64,000 nt of DNA from Gloeopeniophorella convolvens (lineage: Eukaryota; Basidiomycota; Agaricomycetes; Russulales). The notes under the pieces were generated by a model. It was not told the DNA's origin, searched no databases, and saw only the letters and a list, made by a program, of their open reading frames with translations. This document shows, in pieces, positions 22,113 to 32,852 of this stretch. The translations under genes were made by a program, and so were the position numbers. The stretch spans positions 310,001-374,000 of the forward strand of contig WTXD01000011.1 in the NCBI GenBank assembly GCA_022496205.1. The letters are read 5' to 3'. Position 1 is the first letter of the stretch, and each line of letters opens with the position of its first letter.

Positions 22113-24869
22113 TCAACCTTGTCCTTCCTCCCCACCGATGGCGTTGCTCTTGTGCTTGGGCGTGAACGTCCAGGATTCCGGTGCCGGACCAAGGAACATC
22201 TCGGAGATCTTGACCCAGTCGCGGCTGTCGCCACTCGCCAGGAGTGTTTCTTCCGTGCCAGTGAGATCAAGCCAAATCGTCATAGGATAGGTTGTGCACA
22301 TACCGAGCTCGTCACGTCCGCGGAAGAGGGGAGGCCGATCGTTGATCCGGGGCGGAAGGTGTTCGAGGAGGCCGATGGGGACGTAACGGTACTGGAAGGA
22401 CAGTGCCTCGCAGAGGTAGCGCCGCGTGGTGTTGACCCCAGCCGTGTCCGTTCCGAAATGGCTGATGTATATTCAGCCTAGAGGGCACTCGCATCGGTTG
22501 GGCAAACTTACTCTAGCCCGAACTCGGCGTACTGAACGCGAGAGCGTAAGCCGGAAACGTCGTGCAAAGACTGGATGTATGCAGCATACCTTGCGTATGA
22601 GCTCTAACCGTTCCCTGGAACTGATGTCCCATTCCCGCCGCTCCTTGATCTCGGTGAAGATCCAAGGTTTGATCAGCGCTCCTCGAGCGATCATGACGCC
22701 GTCAACGCCGCTGTGATCCACCTTGGACCAGTAATCCTCAGCGGAGAAAGCATCTCCGCCACCGAATATGGGGATCCGCGGCACTGGAGGATAGTCGTCA
22801 GTGGCAGTTACTGGAACGATTAGATGGCCTCCGTACGGTCTTCATCGGCTTCGCGCGAGCGCACCGTGTCCACGCATTCCTTGATGTAGTCCCAGTCTGC
22901 CAGCTTCGTGTATCGTTGCTGCCTCGTCCGTCCATGCAGCTGGCATTGTCAGTCAGGCACGCCGGAGGCACTGCAACGCATAAACGCATACTCACAGTCA
23001 TGGCGGCGACGTTCCATTCGGCGGTGATCCTAGGCATCAACTTGTGGGATGTGTTGCGGCCCTCCTTGACGCCAGTACGCAGTTTGATGGTCATGGGGAT
23101 TTCGCCGAGTGCTTTGTTCATCCCGAGCAGGATCTTGCCAAGCTTCCCTGCGGCGTCCAGCACTGTAATACGAGGGGCGACTACGTCAACGACGCACAGT
23201 GGAAACAGTAGTTAGGAGACGCACGAGCAGAGCCGCTGCCTGTACGGAAGACGAGGTCGATCGGGCAGCCGCAGTTCAGGTCCACGAAGTCGATGCCGCT
23301 AGAACCGCACTCTTTTCCGATCACCTCAGCAGTGGGCATAAGCGTGGCAGGCTTGCTTCCGGCAAGCTGCACACCGAACATGGACTCGGATGGATGCCGC
23401 CTGACTAGAGACCACTCCTCTTTGGAGCCAGAAAGGAAAGAGGTCGCCAGACCCACTGTGCAATGCTTAGATTTGTCTCGGGCGACAGTCATTTCGTAGA
23501 CTCACTTTCACCGCATGTGATGTCAGCGCCAAATGAGACGCAGAGCCGCCTGAAAGGCTGTAGAGCCACCTTGAGACGCAGAAAACGGGAAGATCAACAG
23601 TAACGTTCGCCCACCAGATTGCCTACGGTGGTTAAGGGTCCCAAATCTGGTGCGGCCGTCAGTATGAGCGAATCCCGGAAAGGCGATCACGCACAAGTCT
23701 TGTTCGACCAGTTGAGCCGCCTCTTCTCGGCGAAGCGAGGAGGGACCTCTGGTGTGTCGACTTGAGCAGCTGCCTCCTCCTCCGAGGACTTCGTGGGTGC
23801 GGGCTCCATCACAATATCTGTGGGGGAGGTGGACACGGGTTCGGCTGCGGCCGCAGAGGCTTCCTCGACAGCCGGTGCGACATCGGGCTCAGTAACTGGC
23901 ACAGGGTCCACGGGTTGAGCATCGGCTGGGGTGTTGTCAGGCTCCTCCTTGCTTTCTTGCTCCTGAGTCATGGTTTTTAGTTCTTGAAGGTAGGTATTAG
24001 ATATTGGCGTCGGATACTACGTTGCTCAGCGACGGGCAGCGGGTAGCGAGTGCATGATCCGCACACCTTTTTTGCCCTGAGAAGTTTTAATGTCCCCGGA
24101 GACACAAAGTTGAGTTCAGTATTTGCAGCCAGGGTGCGCGCCTTCTTCTCCTCGTCCTCCACCAGCGCAACAGTGCCATCCTCGGACTTTCGCACATGGC
24201 CTCCCAAGAACCGGCACTTCAGCCCCAGTCGACAAGACCCCGTGGCCTCGAAGATGGGGCATCGTGTCGTGAAGTCAACGGAGGACTCTTCGACCCCGTC
24301 GCCATTTTCTAGAGCGCCCGGCAAGGCTACGAACGGAGGCTCATTGCTCAGGGGGGTCCCCAAGGGGAAGAATATGTCCCTTGGTTTTGCAGATATGTAA
24401 GCTGGGATGTCGTGCGAGAAGCGGCATCTGGGGATGCGCAGGTCAGTCTCGCCGGAGTCCGACGGTGTTTGCGAGACGTACTCTGAGCCAAAATCACATT
24501 TTCCAGAGCCTGCAAATCTCCAGCACAAGTCTACCTCATCCCGCACCTTCGCCCAGCGTCTGCCCTTGTTAGAGCCCCGCTGTGCCTTCTTTTCCTCCTT
24601 GGTGAGTTTTCGGCGTTGGGCGCCGCTAAGCTTCTGTTTCTTTACAGCACTCTCGTCTTGGGAGTCTTTCTCTTGTTTGCGCTTCTGAGCCGCATGGTTG
24701 GTCCCTTCCTCAGCAGCAGAATCATCGACGATGGGCAGAGACCTTCCCGGTGCTGCGAGGAGGAATCTGTTGGGACTCGAGTGGGCAGGCAGCGATCAGA
24801 GACAATTGAATGGACCCACTCGGCTTTGATCGGAGCCGTTCCTACAGGATAGACGACGGCCGTGTTCAT
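22113..24869 (-). CDS. DUS3: tRNA-dihydrouridine(47) synthase Dus3
   Basis: FMN enzyme reducing U47 in the tRNA variable loop. Thirteen exons in phase: 24869-24820, 24766-24482, 24427-24067, 24016-23695, 23646-23615, 23557-23506, 23455-23225, 23162-22996, 22939-22837, 22783-22590, 22531-22512, 22461-22304, 22249-22113; 703 residues. Two CCCH fingers: [20 protein letters not shown] (C-x8-C-x5-C-x3-H) and [16 protein letters not shown]...H. After an Ala/Glu/Pro-rich linker comes the TIM barrel: [34 protein letters not shown], and the catalytic cysteine in DLNCGCPID. Then [24 protein letters not shown] [20 protein letters not shown] and [15 protein letters not shown]. The 20-base exon 22531-22512 is notable. 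Zinc fingers distinguish Dus3 from Dus1, 2 and 4. Confidence 0.94.
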
Positions 24870-25127
24870 CGCGTTGGGTAGCCGCGTCGCTTATACTGAC
24901 CGAAGTTGGAGAAGTAACAAACGGCCTCCGAGTTGGCAAGTGACAACAAGAATCACCAGATCTTATCTTATCTACATAACCTGCCAGCGTCAGTCGATCC
25001 TTCGTCTTAACTTCGGACTGAAGCCAATGGCCACACGTCGGACACAGCAAGAGACGATTGCTTTACAAAAGTTTGATAACCACGGTAATCGCGATCGATC
25101 AAACCTAGCTACGCTGCTTTGTAGATG

Positions 25128-26780
25128 CTATGCTATTGACTTGCCATTGACATGCACGCCCTTCTGTGGCTCAGTCGAGCTATCCATGATCACTTTCAAC
25201 ATCTCCGATCCCACTTTCCCAGCTTCTTCATATCGCGACTCAAAGAACGCCGCTGTCTCCTCAAACCTCTGCTTGTAGAGCTCGAAGTTGCCGAACGAGA
25301 CGCACTGGCTCCAACTACGGGACGCCACCACAAACTCGACGTCGTCATAGCGGTGCGACACGTCATGCAGGGCGGCTTGGATGGCACCGTCCAGCCTCTC
25401 CTTGGACCTGAAAAGATACTCGGCGACTCCGAACCACATACGGAAGATCGGTGTGGCCGCGAGTTCCAGATGTAAAAATGGATTGACGCCCAGGCGTGCC
25501 CAACAGTCCACCATAGCGAGCAGTGAGAGGTGTGAGTTGGCCAAGGGACGGCTGCCGTTCGCGTTCGGATCCTTCTTTCCCAAGCTAAATCGGTCCAGTA
25601 TATCCTCGGACAGAAGGATGGGATTCCGCGCAGAGGTCTTCCCGTCGCCAAACACGATGTCGCGTGCCTTGTACAAGCGGTCACGAAGCCCTTCCTCGTC
25701 AGCAGCAAGCATGAGCTTGAATATGTCTGTCGTGCTTTGTGCATACTGTTTGATTTGGACCCTGGCCGAAGGATTGAGGATTGCCAGCCCGGCGTAGACA
25801 TGCCACTTGTTCGAGAAGATCCGTAACATGATGTTGACTTTGACAGTTTCGATCCCACCCACATAATACCCATTCTCCCATGGGTACGACGCGGCACTTG
25901 ACCATGCAGTTCCCATGCTTTTCTGAGAAATCAGATCACGAACCTGTCTGGCGGTGACAGCGAACGTACCTGAGGAAGGCGGCGTGAGTGACAGCCTGTG
26001 TGTTGGCGGTCACCTCGTCATGCTCCTCGTATGACATGTAGACATAGCGCGATTGCAGTGGCCGTAAGACATTCTCGACCAGAGTCAATGCTTCGTCAGG
26101 GGCTCTATGTTTGATCAGGACCTATATGATGCAAATTAGCCCGTTCCCCGGCCATGAAGTAAAAGAGACGCACCAGCGGTTGGCCTTTTGTTTGGACAGT
26201 TGGGCCGTGTAGTGAATGGCATGAGACTATATGCACGTCCTCTGGGAGGTGCCGCTCGAACGCAGCACGTTCGGGCGCCTTGACGGATGTCTGACCAGCG
26301 ACGACCGCTCCGACCTTGGTGGCTTCCAACAGTCAACACACGGACAAACGTCGTGCGGTCAGTACTCACAAGGCCCGTACTGAGCGACGACGCTGTTGAT
26401 GAACTCCGCCTCTACGGAGTAGATGATGAAATCCGAGGTCCGAGAGACGTAATGTCCGTCGCGGAGAACGGTAATGCCAGGGGTGCCTGAAACATCGTGG
26501 TTGGGTCGGCCCTCGATCGTATTCAGACGGATCGAGGATGGCAGGAGACACACCTTCATACGCAGCCTTCAGCGACTCATACATCTCAGGTAGGTCGCAC
26601 ACATGGATCCTGCGAAAAACTCAGACAAGCTCGCAGAATAGATGTACTGCCAACTCACTTCTTCCATCCTGCAGCCGACAGACATTTGGCATACATTTTG
26701 CCCATTGCGCCCATGCCAATGAGCCCTATGGTGGGCTGCTCGTCCACAGGAACGTCTGGTGTCACATCGGAGCGCACCAT
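25128..26780 (-). CDS. TYR1: Prephenate dehydrogenase (tyrosine biosynthesis)
   Basis: NADP-dependent oxidative decarboxylation of prephenate to 4-hydroxyphenylpyruvate. Six exons in phase: 26780-26659, 26609-26554, 26486-26370, 26322-26174, 26121-25970, 25917-25128; 461 residues, close to yeast Tyr1. The Rossmann motif is TIGLIGMGAMGKMYAKCLS; further blocks are SDFIIYSVEAEFI, AVVAGQTSVKAPE, DVHIVSCHSLHGPTV, VLIKHRAPDEAL, VTANTQAVTHAAFLSMGTAW and NPWENGYY-like YPWENGYYVGGIE. An upstream in-frame Met would add residues, but the chosen start is close to the nucleotide-binding domain. A TGACTC sequence about 115 bases upstream (26886-26891, minus strand) resembles a Gcn4/Cpc1 core, consistent with general amino-acid control but unproven. 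Confidence 0.93.
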
Positions 26781-27199
26781 GGCGGCAAAAGGACGTCTTT
26801 GGCGAGAGTCTACGTGGTCGCGAATAACACCGAGTGTGTTCGGCGCAGAAAGTCGGGGAGATTGACTGGTGCCATCAACGAGCCAGCGAGTCACTCCGAA
26901 AGCTGAGCCACTCGACCGGCCAACTGCGATCCCGGGACAAACGGATAACGCAATCTAATCTTCACTCGATATAAGATCCGGCGGAGTCCAGAGACGTCGG
27001 CCCAGCGGCCGAGCTGGAGACTGCTGGAGACGGCTGTTCAAGTCTGTTCAAGTTGACATTCTGTTTGAGCGCTGGCACCTGAGGACTCAAAACCAGAATA
27101 GCATTCGGTATAGGCGATGGACCAGTATATAATCCATAAGTCCGTACAACACAGCACAACAAACCGAACGAAGGTCAAGACATCAGAGCGATCCACAGG
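26781..27199. other. TYR1 promoter region and EAF3 3' flank
   Basis: 419 bases between two leftward genes. It should hold the TYR1 5' region on the right-hand strand orientation and the end of EAF3. Besides the single TGACTC motif at 26886-26891 (minus strand) I see no element or repeat. Confidence 0.35.
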
Positions 27200-28396
27200 C
27201 TATGAACGAGATATGTTCTGATACTGCAACGACGCAGAGTCGTATTCCTTCTGGAATATACGATGTCTTTGGTTCGTCATATACCTGAAGGTCATTATCA
27301 GGATTCGCAAGATAATGAGGATGACCATGTCACTCACGTCATGAGCTCTGTCACGTAGTCCCTCACCAGGCCTACACTCTCAGGATCCATCGTGGACCCT
27401 GCCACCATCGCGGGCAGGCTCACTGTGGACACCATCAGCAAGGGTTCAAAGGAACGGCTTATAAAAACAAACCGATCATTCGTAAGAGGTGCTCGGCGCC
27501 GTAAATGGCGCTCATTTCGCGCTCTTGGCTGACCTGCACGGTCGGACCCGTCACATACCGTTTGCGCATATCGGCGTACTGCGGCCGCTCAAAGCGGTAT
27601 AGGAGGTTGGACCCCAGTGCGCGGTCGAAATACACCTGCAGGCCAGATACGATGGTTGGGAGTACCACTTGTGGGTCACGGAGGCTAGACGGAAAGATCG
27701 ATGAGACTTCGCCGAAAACTGCAAGGAGTAGGCTCTACTTGGGCGAGGGGTTGCTGAGGATGTGTTCTTTGAACTCCTCCAAAATTTCGACAACCGTTGG
27801 ACTTCGTGGTAAAGTCACCAACTGGCGCGCCACGTCAGCGGGGATGTGATGAGCCAGAATTCCTCAGCGCACCTGATTGTTCTTCGTCACCGCCTCCCAA
27901 TCGTCGACGAGAAGAACTTTTAGTGTCTCCGGGACGACTAGCCGCATTTCTGGTCGCCTCGTCCCATCGTCATCGTCACGGCCCCTCTTCGTGCCACGTC
28001 CGCCCTCCTTCCGCCGCCCTCCTGCTACCTGAGCGCCACGGGTCGAGGTAGAGGCCTTCGAAGCAGAGGCACTGGCCGAAGTGGCAGCAGCCTGGGCGCG
28101 AGACAGGTCCTTCTGGAGCGAGATATTTGTTTCATTGAACTTCAAGAGACGCGCTGTGGGGACCCACTCGTCCCACCTGAAAAATAGCACAGAGTCAGAG
28201 AGTTGAACATCTAGAGCACAGAGGGAACGCACGTCTGCTTCCAGCCCTTGTAGTGTACGAAGTAGTGCGGCCCTACAGTGTCCAGTTTCGTGTTCGTTTC
28301 GTCCCAGACCTCGCTTTTCAGCACCTTCGCCTCGTAGATGAGAGGCCCATGATAGCAGAGCACGCGCTCACCAACGGCAAAGGTCGCCGCGGACAT
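27200..28396 (-). CDS. EAF3: Chromodomain/MRG protein Eaf3 (MRG15)
   Basis: Shared subunit of the NuA4 acetyltransferase and Rpd3S deacetylase that reads H3K36 methylation. Six exons in phase: 28396-28233, 28176-27873, 27821-27739, 27684-27473, 27422-27338, 27284-27200; 310 residues. The chromo barrel spans about residues 6-75 ([38 protein letters not shown]). A basic linker follows ([17 protein letters not shown]). The MRG domain covers about 120-300: [58 protein letters not shown] and [18 protein letters not shown]. The aromatic cage residues of the chromo barrel (Y15, Y/F near 45, W near 53-57) appear present. Confidence 0.93.
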
Positions 28397-28778
28397 CACT
28401 GGCTGCAAACAAACCCGGAGGCCAGTGTTAGCTGTGTGAACCGGCGGCGCGCTTCGGATACGTACGTTTTCAAAATGCGAGCGGCAAACTAGCTGGCGGA
28501 TCCAATGTGGACGTCCCTGTTGATGGCGACGGGGTCGCGAGCGGAACGTCACTTTCGGGGGTGCCGGTGAGAGATGGGCTGCCAGATGCTGACGCAACGC
28601 GCACTGGGCACGCTGAGTTTGTTTGCAATTGCACACTTCAGGTTCAGGTAATTGGCATGTCCGTTCCCCGAACAGCCGAGCGCGCACGTCTTCTCGAAGG
28701 ACCTTCGGACATCATTCGCAATATACACTATGTAACAGTCTAAGGGTAAATTGCACAGATCTCTGACCATCATACATG
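28397..28778. other. EAF3 5' region
   Basis: 382 bases upstream of EAF3, up to the stop codon of the next leftward gene. A TTTGTTTGCAG|CC sequence just before the EAF3 ATG looks like a 3' splice site, so the 5' untranslated region may contain an intron. No gene seen. Confidence 0.35.
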
Positions 28779-30067
28779 TTATGAGACTACAAGTCCTTCC
28801 CCCTTTCCATCGACCAACACTAGTCTAGCTTTCTCCAAGACTCGAACACCTCCAGCTGGGGTCTCGAATGCTCCGGTAGCACCATCAGCCCCGGATACGA
28901 ATTCACCAAGTGCTCGACGAACTTTCATCGCCCGAGGGGCAGCGCAGTACACCTTAATGTAATCCATCTGCGTGAGCCGTGTCTCTAAGCCACCAACGAC
29001 AGGGGTTGGTGACGAGGGGTCAGAGGTCGTCGCTTGGGCTGCTCCACCGCTGGAAAGACGAACTGGCATTGCAGGAGCCGGGCTTTCTTGGTTTGACCGA
29101 CTAGGTTGCCGTGGAGCGGTGGTGAAAGAGAGTGAAAAGGGCCCGGTTCCAGCGTCGGGATTATTCGAGCACGAGACCAAGTAATCCCAGAATTGACGAA
29201 GTGAGCACCGTGTCCAGACAATCCCACCCTCCGCTGAGCTTCCGGGGAGCGAGCCATCTTCGGCTACGACAGCTCGAGAGGCGTACCTCCAACGGGCCGA
29301 TCCGCGAACCGGTATGAACCACGCAACACGGGAATAGATAGACGAAAAGACGCGTTCGACTGATTCGATCGTATGGGGTGGTACGGGCAAGATAGGCGAA
29401 CGAAGGCCGGCAAGAGCTTCGTTCACAGCGGATGGCGTGATACTGGGAGACGCAGGAATGTAGTGAGGCTTCGCAGTACGTCGTAAGCAAGCAGAGCATG
29501 GCACTAAGTAACTCAAATACCAGTGGTATGAGTTCTTCCAGGGGTTCCATGTCCAGCTTGATGCGCTTGGCCGGAGGCTCAAGGGAGCCGATGAATGCGG
29601 CACGACTGCTGCCAATAGCGGCAACGGCTGAAGCATCACAGGCCGAGATCGAGTGTAAAGAGGTGACTGCACGAGATCGGGTGTGTTCGAAAGGCTCCAA
29701 ACCTGCGGTAGAGAACACTTCGATCTCTAAAGGAGGCGCACCCCAGACTTCTACGCTGGTAACGGAGACGCGCGAACGCGAAACCAATGGGGGGGCGGGC
29801 GCATACAAGAACGCATTCTCAGAGGCGTCTGGGCCTTGGCGTCAGATACAGAATCTCAGCACGCTCAAAGACGCACTGACATCGCCTCGGGTGTTGGCGG
29901 GCGGGGGTCTGCCACCCGGCCTTCCCGAATCCCGCACGGACAAGCAGGCGGCCTTCAGAAAGAAAGGTGGCGTCGTCGCCGATCGTCGTAGATGCCCGAT
30001 CCGATTGTTGAGTGTGTCTCTCCGGTGCATGGGAGAGTGCGTGGACAGTGATTATGTTGTCGCCCAT
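28779..30067 (-). CDS. Uncharacterised protein
   Basis: Three exons close in phase: 30067-29881, 29828-29521, 29468-28779, giving 394 residues. I recognise no domain. Visible features: N-terminal segment MGDNIITVHALSHAPER; a basic tract PPAKRIKLDMEPLEEL resembling a monopartite nuclear localisation signal (KRIK); a middle region with TIESVERVFSSIYSRVAWF and CSLRQFWDYLVSCS; a Ser/Pro/Ala-rich linker; and a conserved-looking C-terminal block MDYIKVYCAAPRAMKVRRAL. No signal peptide or membrane segment. The splice model rests on phase and frame, not on homology, so boundaries could shift. A nuclear protein such as a transcription-complex subunit is a guess only. Confidence 0.55.
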
Positions 30068-30300
30068 GAGTAAGAATCACCAGAAGGGACGTGGGAGAGC
30101 GGGTTGTGAGGCTGGAAGTTTGCCTGCCATGTGGGCCAGAGAAAGGCGTGGCCTTTCAATGGGTGTAGGTCGCGGCTTCCCCAATGATTAATGATTGTCG
30201 GAGGGTTGAACGAAGAGCTGGAAGAAGGGTGACCGTCGTCGACAGCATCGGGTGCCTATTGGTTCAGTATGTGGAGCAATGAGGATGAAACGCTTCAACA

Positions 30301-30400
30301 GCCTTCTTAGCTCAGTGGTAGAGCGCGTCACTAGTACTGGCTTTAAATAGCGAGTGCGGTTGACATGACGAGGTCAGTCGTTCAAGTCGGCTAGGAGGCA
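30301..30400 (+). tRNA. tRNA-Thr (anticodon AGU) with 28-base intron
   Basis: Full cloverleaf by eye: acceptor stem GCCTTCT/AGGAGGC (30301-30307 with 30393-30399, one G-T pair), D arm GCTC-AGTGGTA-GAGC, anticodon stem CGTCA/TGACG (30326-30330 with 30366-30370), T arm AGTCG-TTCAAGT-CGGCT. The discriminator is A at 30400. The anticodon loop reads CT-AGT-A before the intron and A after it, so the anticodon is AGT (inosine at position 34 after editing) for threonine. The intron, 30337-30364, starts one base 3' of the anticodon, the canonical eukaryotic site. The internal A box and B box (GTTCAAGTC) are present; the B box is close to GGTTCGANTCC. Confidence 0.92.
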
Positions 30401-30403
30401 TTA

Positions 30404-30409
30404 TTTTTT
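30404..30409 (+). terminator. RNA polymerase III terminator
   Basis: A run of six T begins four bases after the tRNA 3' end, the standard Pol III stop. A second T run follows within 15 bases. Confidence 0.8.
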
Positions 30410-30696
30410 CCATTTTTCAAAAGAGTATCGCCACCGCATGTCACACTCAGCCAGTCGATTTTACTTTTCTCACATCCTGGAGATTCAGCCCTGCAACGGG
30501 CCAGATATGTTGTCCGCACGCAGCATCGACATCATAGGACCATATAAACTACGATAATCATCCCCTACAACATATTCTAGAGGAAAGGTAATAGTAACAC
30601 ATTATACGATGGCAACACAAGAGCAGATTAGCATAGACGTCGACGTCGATCCGGGTCATTATATATCGTTAGATGGGTTCAACCTCGAGTGTACAT

Positions 30697-32527
30697 TTAT
30701 TGGTCCTTCTTCGTTTCCTCATCGAGTGATAGAGAGGAGTTGTCTCTCGAAATCGCGCCTGCCGATAGCGGTTTGCTGACAAGCAGTGGTGACACGGGCT
30801 CGGATTCCGTCTCAGACGGGGCCATCGTCGGGCTCGACCGCTGGGATTTGCTCTGGGCTTCTGCAAGTTCCTTCCTGAGTGCTTCCAGCTCCCGCTCGAA
30901 TCTGTGGACAAGGTCAGCGGGGAATTGCCACGACACAACTTGTACGCACTTTCGTCCGAACACTTCGATATAGAAGCCACCCCCGTTCCACACACTGACG
31001 CTGAGAATGAATAGCAGGAATGCCCCTGACCAGAAGGCCGAGTCGTAGAGAACGAAGACAGAGGGGACTTCCGTGAGCACCGAGTAAACTGAAGGGGCAA
31101 AGAAAATCCCGGTGTCAATCAGACTGGCAAGGCTGGACGAAAGGGCCTAAATTACCAAATTGCCCCAACATAAAGTAGATGGCCCTGTGCTCAGGTTTGA
31201 CCTTGGCAAGAACATTGCCAATGAAGCCACGTTTGTTGTTGATCATCCACGACAGCGACGTTGTGCGCTGTCCCGACTCAATCTTTTTACGACGATCGAT
31301 ATACACGAACTATTATGGCAGTGAGTGTCTGAAACGATAAGGTGGGACGCGCGCCAAACCTTCCAGTATAGAAGCTGCCATACGAGGTCTTGCGTAACGC
31401 GTTAGACAGGAACCGCCAGATAAGTAGTGAGGACCACTTACAGATAACACTGCTCAGCAAAAGCGCGCGCCAAGGCTGGAGATGGGGTAGCTCCTTGAGC
31501 GCCGGGAACCGCTCCTCCGCGCCGGGGTAGAAGTGCCTGTGGAGCCCACGACCATCAGAAGGCCCCTATAGGAAATGGAGCATAACGTACCGTATCACAG
31601 TGAAAGTGAAAGGCGCATACACGTGTACGAACAGACTGGTCACCTTGTCCGCGTCGTGGAAGACAAGGCTGTTCCGCCATGTGATGACAGCGCTGGCGAG
31701 AGACCCTTGGCTGAGGCAGTAGCATGCAACGAACAGGGAGGGGGATTGCGGGAGTATCCAGATGAATACAAAGTTCAGGATGGTGACATAGTAGCAGAGG
31801 TCGAAGAGGAAATAGTGCCACTTCAGTTTCTTGTATGTGTAATAGCGATAGGGTAGGAGGTAGAGTGATTGCAAGGTGTAAGAAATGTGAACGTATCTAG
31901 AGAGATGTCAACAGGAGGAGATCAGGCGAGCAAGTAACTCACTGCGGAGCCAAGCCGAACATGAGGGCGGAACAGACCAGAGACATGACGCCGAAGAAGA
32001 AGCTGATCTTTTCTCGTGTCCGGACGACCTTGGCGGATTGCCATGCTGCCGACAACGACACCATGCGTGTTGACACCTGCATGGTCTCAGCGACCGGCTA
32101 AAATAGGTGGTTGCGGGGGCACACACCTTGAGTCGCAGCTTCACGACCTCACGCTCAAAGTTCTCTGCGAGCGCGTCGGGGCTCGGCGGTTTACCCTTGA
32201 ATATATCGTTGAGAGCGAGCTCAGCACGCATTTTCAAGTTGTCTTTGCGCTTCGATATGTTGCGCTGCAGAAGATCTATGCGCGAGTCCCAGTACGTCTC
32301 CATCGTATCTGCAAGACGATTGAGTGTGAGCATGGCATGGCGGAGGTAGCGTGACGGGAGAGGGAGAAGCAAAACTTGCCTAGGAGTGTGAAGGCGTTGG
32401 CATATTCTGAGCCTTCCTCGCGGACGAAGCGGTCTAGGTTGAGGGAACTTAGGTAGCCCATTGGAAAGAGATTAGGAGAATCCGGGCGAGAAGAGGGAGA
32501 AGGTGGTCTTGAAGGCTCTGAAGACAT
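30697..32527 (-). CDS. GPC1: Glycerophosphocholine acyltransferase Gpc1
   Basis: Acylates glycerophosphocholine to lysophosphatidylcholine in phosphatidylcholine recycling; multi-pass membrane enzyme (DUF2838 family). Nine exons in phase: 32527-32380, 32308-32127, 32076-31943, 31896-31591, 31536-31442, 31388-31360, 31309-31156, 31088-30950, 30901-30697; 463 residues. Signatures: HYFLFDLCYYVTILNFVFIW, CYCLSQGSLASAVITWRNSL, VFHDADKVTSLFVHVY, RHFYPGAEERFP, FVYIDRRKKIESGQRTTSLS, FMLGQFVYSVLTEVP, VSVWNGGGFYIEVFGRKF. About eight hydrophobic segments. The N-terminus is Ser/Pro-rich, the C-terminus a short coil plus a Ser-rich tail. The first intron has a GC donor (G|GCAAGT at 32379). The 67-base intron before VYSV was needed to keep the conserved block in frame. 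Confidence 0.92.
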
Positions 32528-32852
32528 TGTGGCTCATGGACAATGTGGATGTGGAAGTGTGGAAGGGAACAGAGGAGGCCGCGAGGCAAGGCGGGATGTG
32601 GAACCAATCGAGACAAAACGCGTCCGAGGCTACGTCGGACGCGGTGCCATGACGAGACTTGGTTAGTCAGCACCACCAGGCCATGATTCACATGCTCAAG
32701 CTTCAAAATTCAAAATTCAATGATCAATCGATCATCCGTCGACACGTCCTCATTTAACTACATCTGTCTGTACCGAATCATGCATATGCATACAATCCCA
32801 ATCATTAGTACGAGAATACTATCCAAGTAAGAGTCAGGCCGTGGTCGTTATC
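32528..32852. other. Intergenic, GPC1 5' side
   Basis: 325 bases between the GPC1 start and the ArfGAP stop, both leftward. AT-rich near the ArfGAP end (AATTCAAAATTCAATGATCAATCGATC), including a short direct repeat TCAAAATTCAAAATTCAA at 32702-32719. No gene. Confidence 0.35.

Noticed and set aside
31089..31160. A 23-base intron or frameshift in GPC1
   Set aside because: A 67-base intron from 31155 to 31089 gives the conserved FMLGQ-VYSVLTEVP continuity with correct phase.
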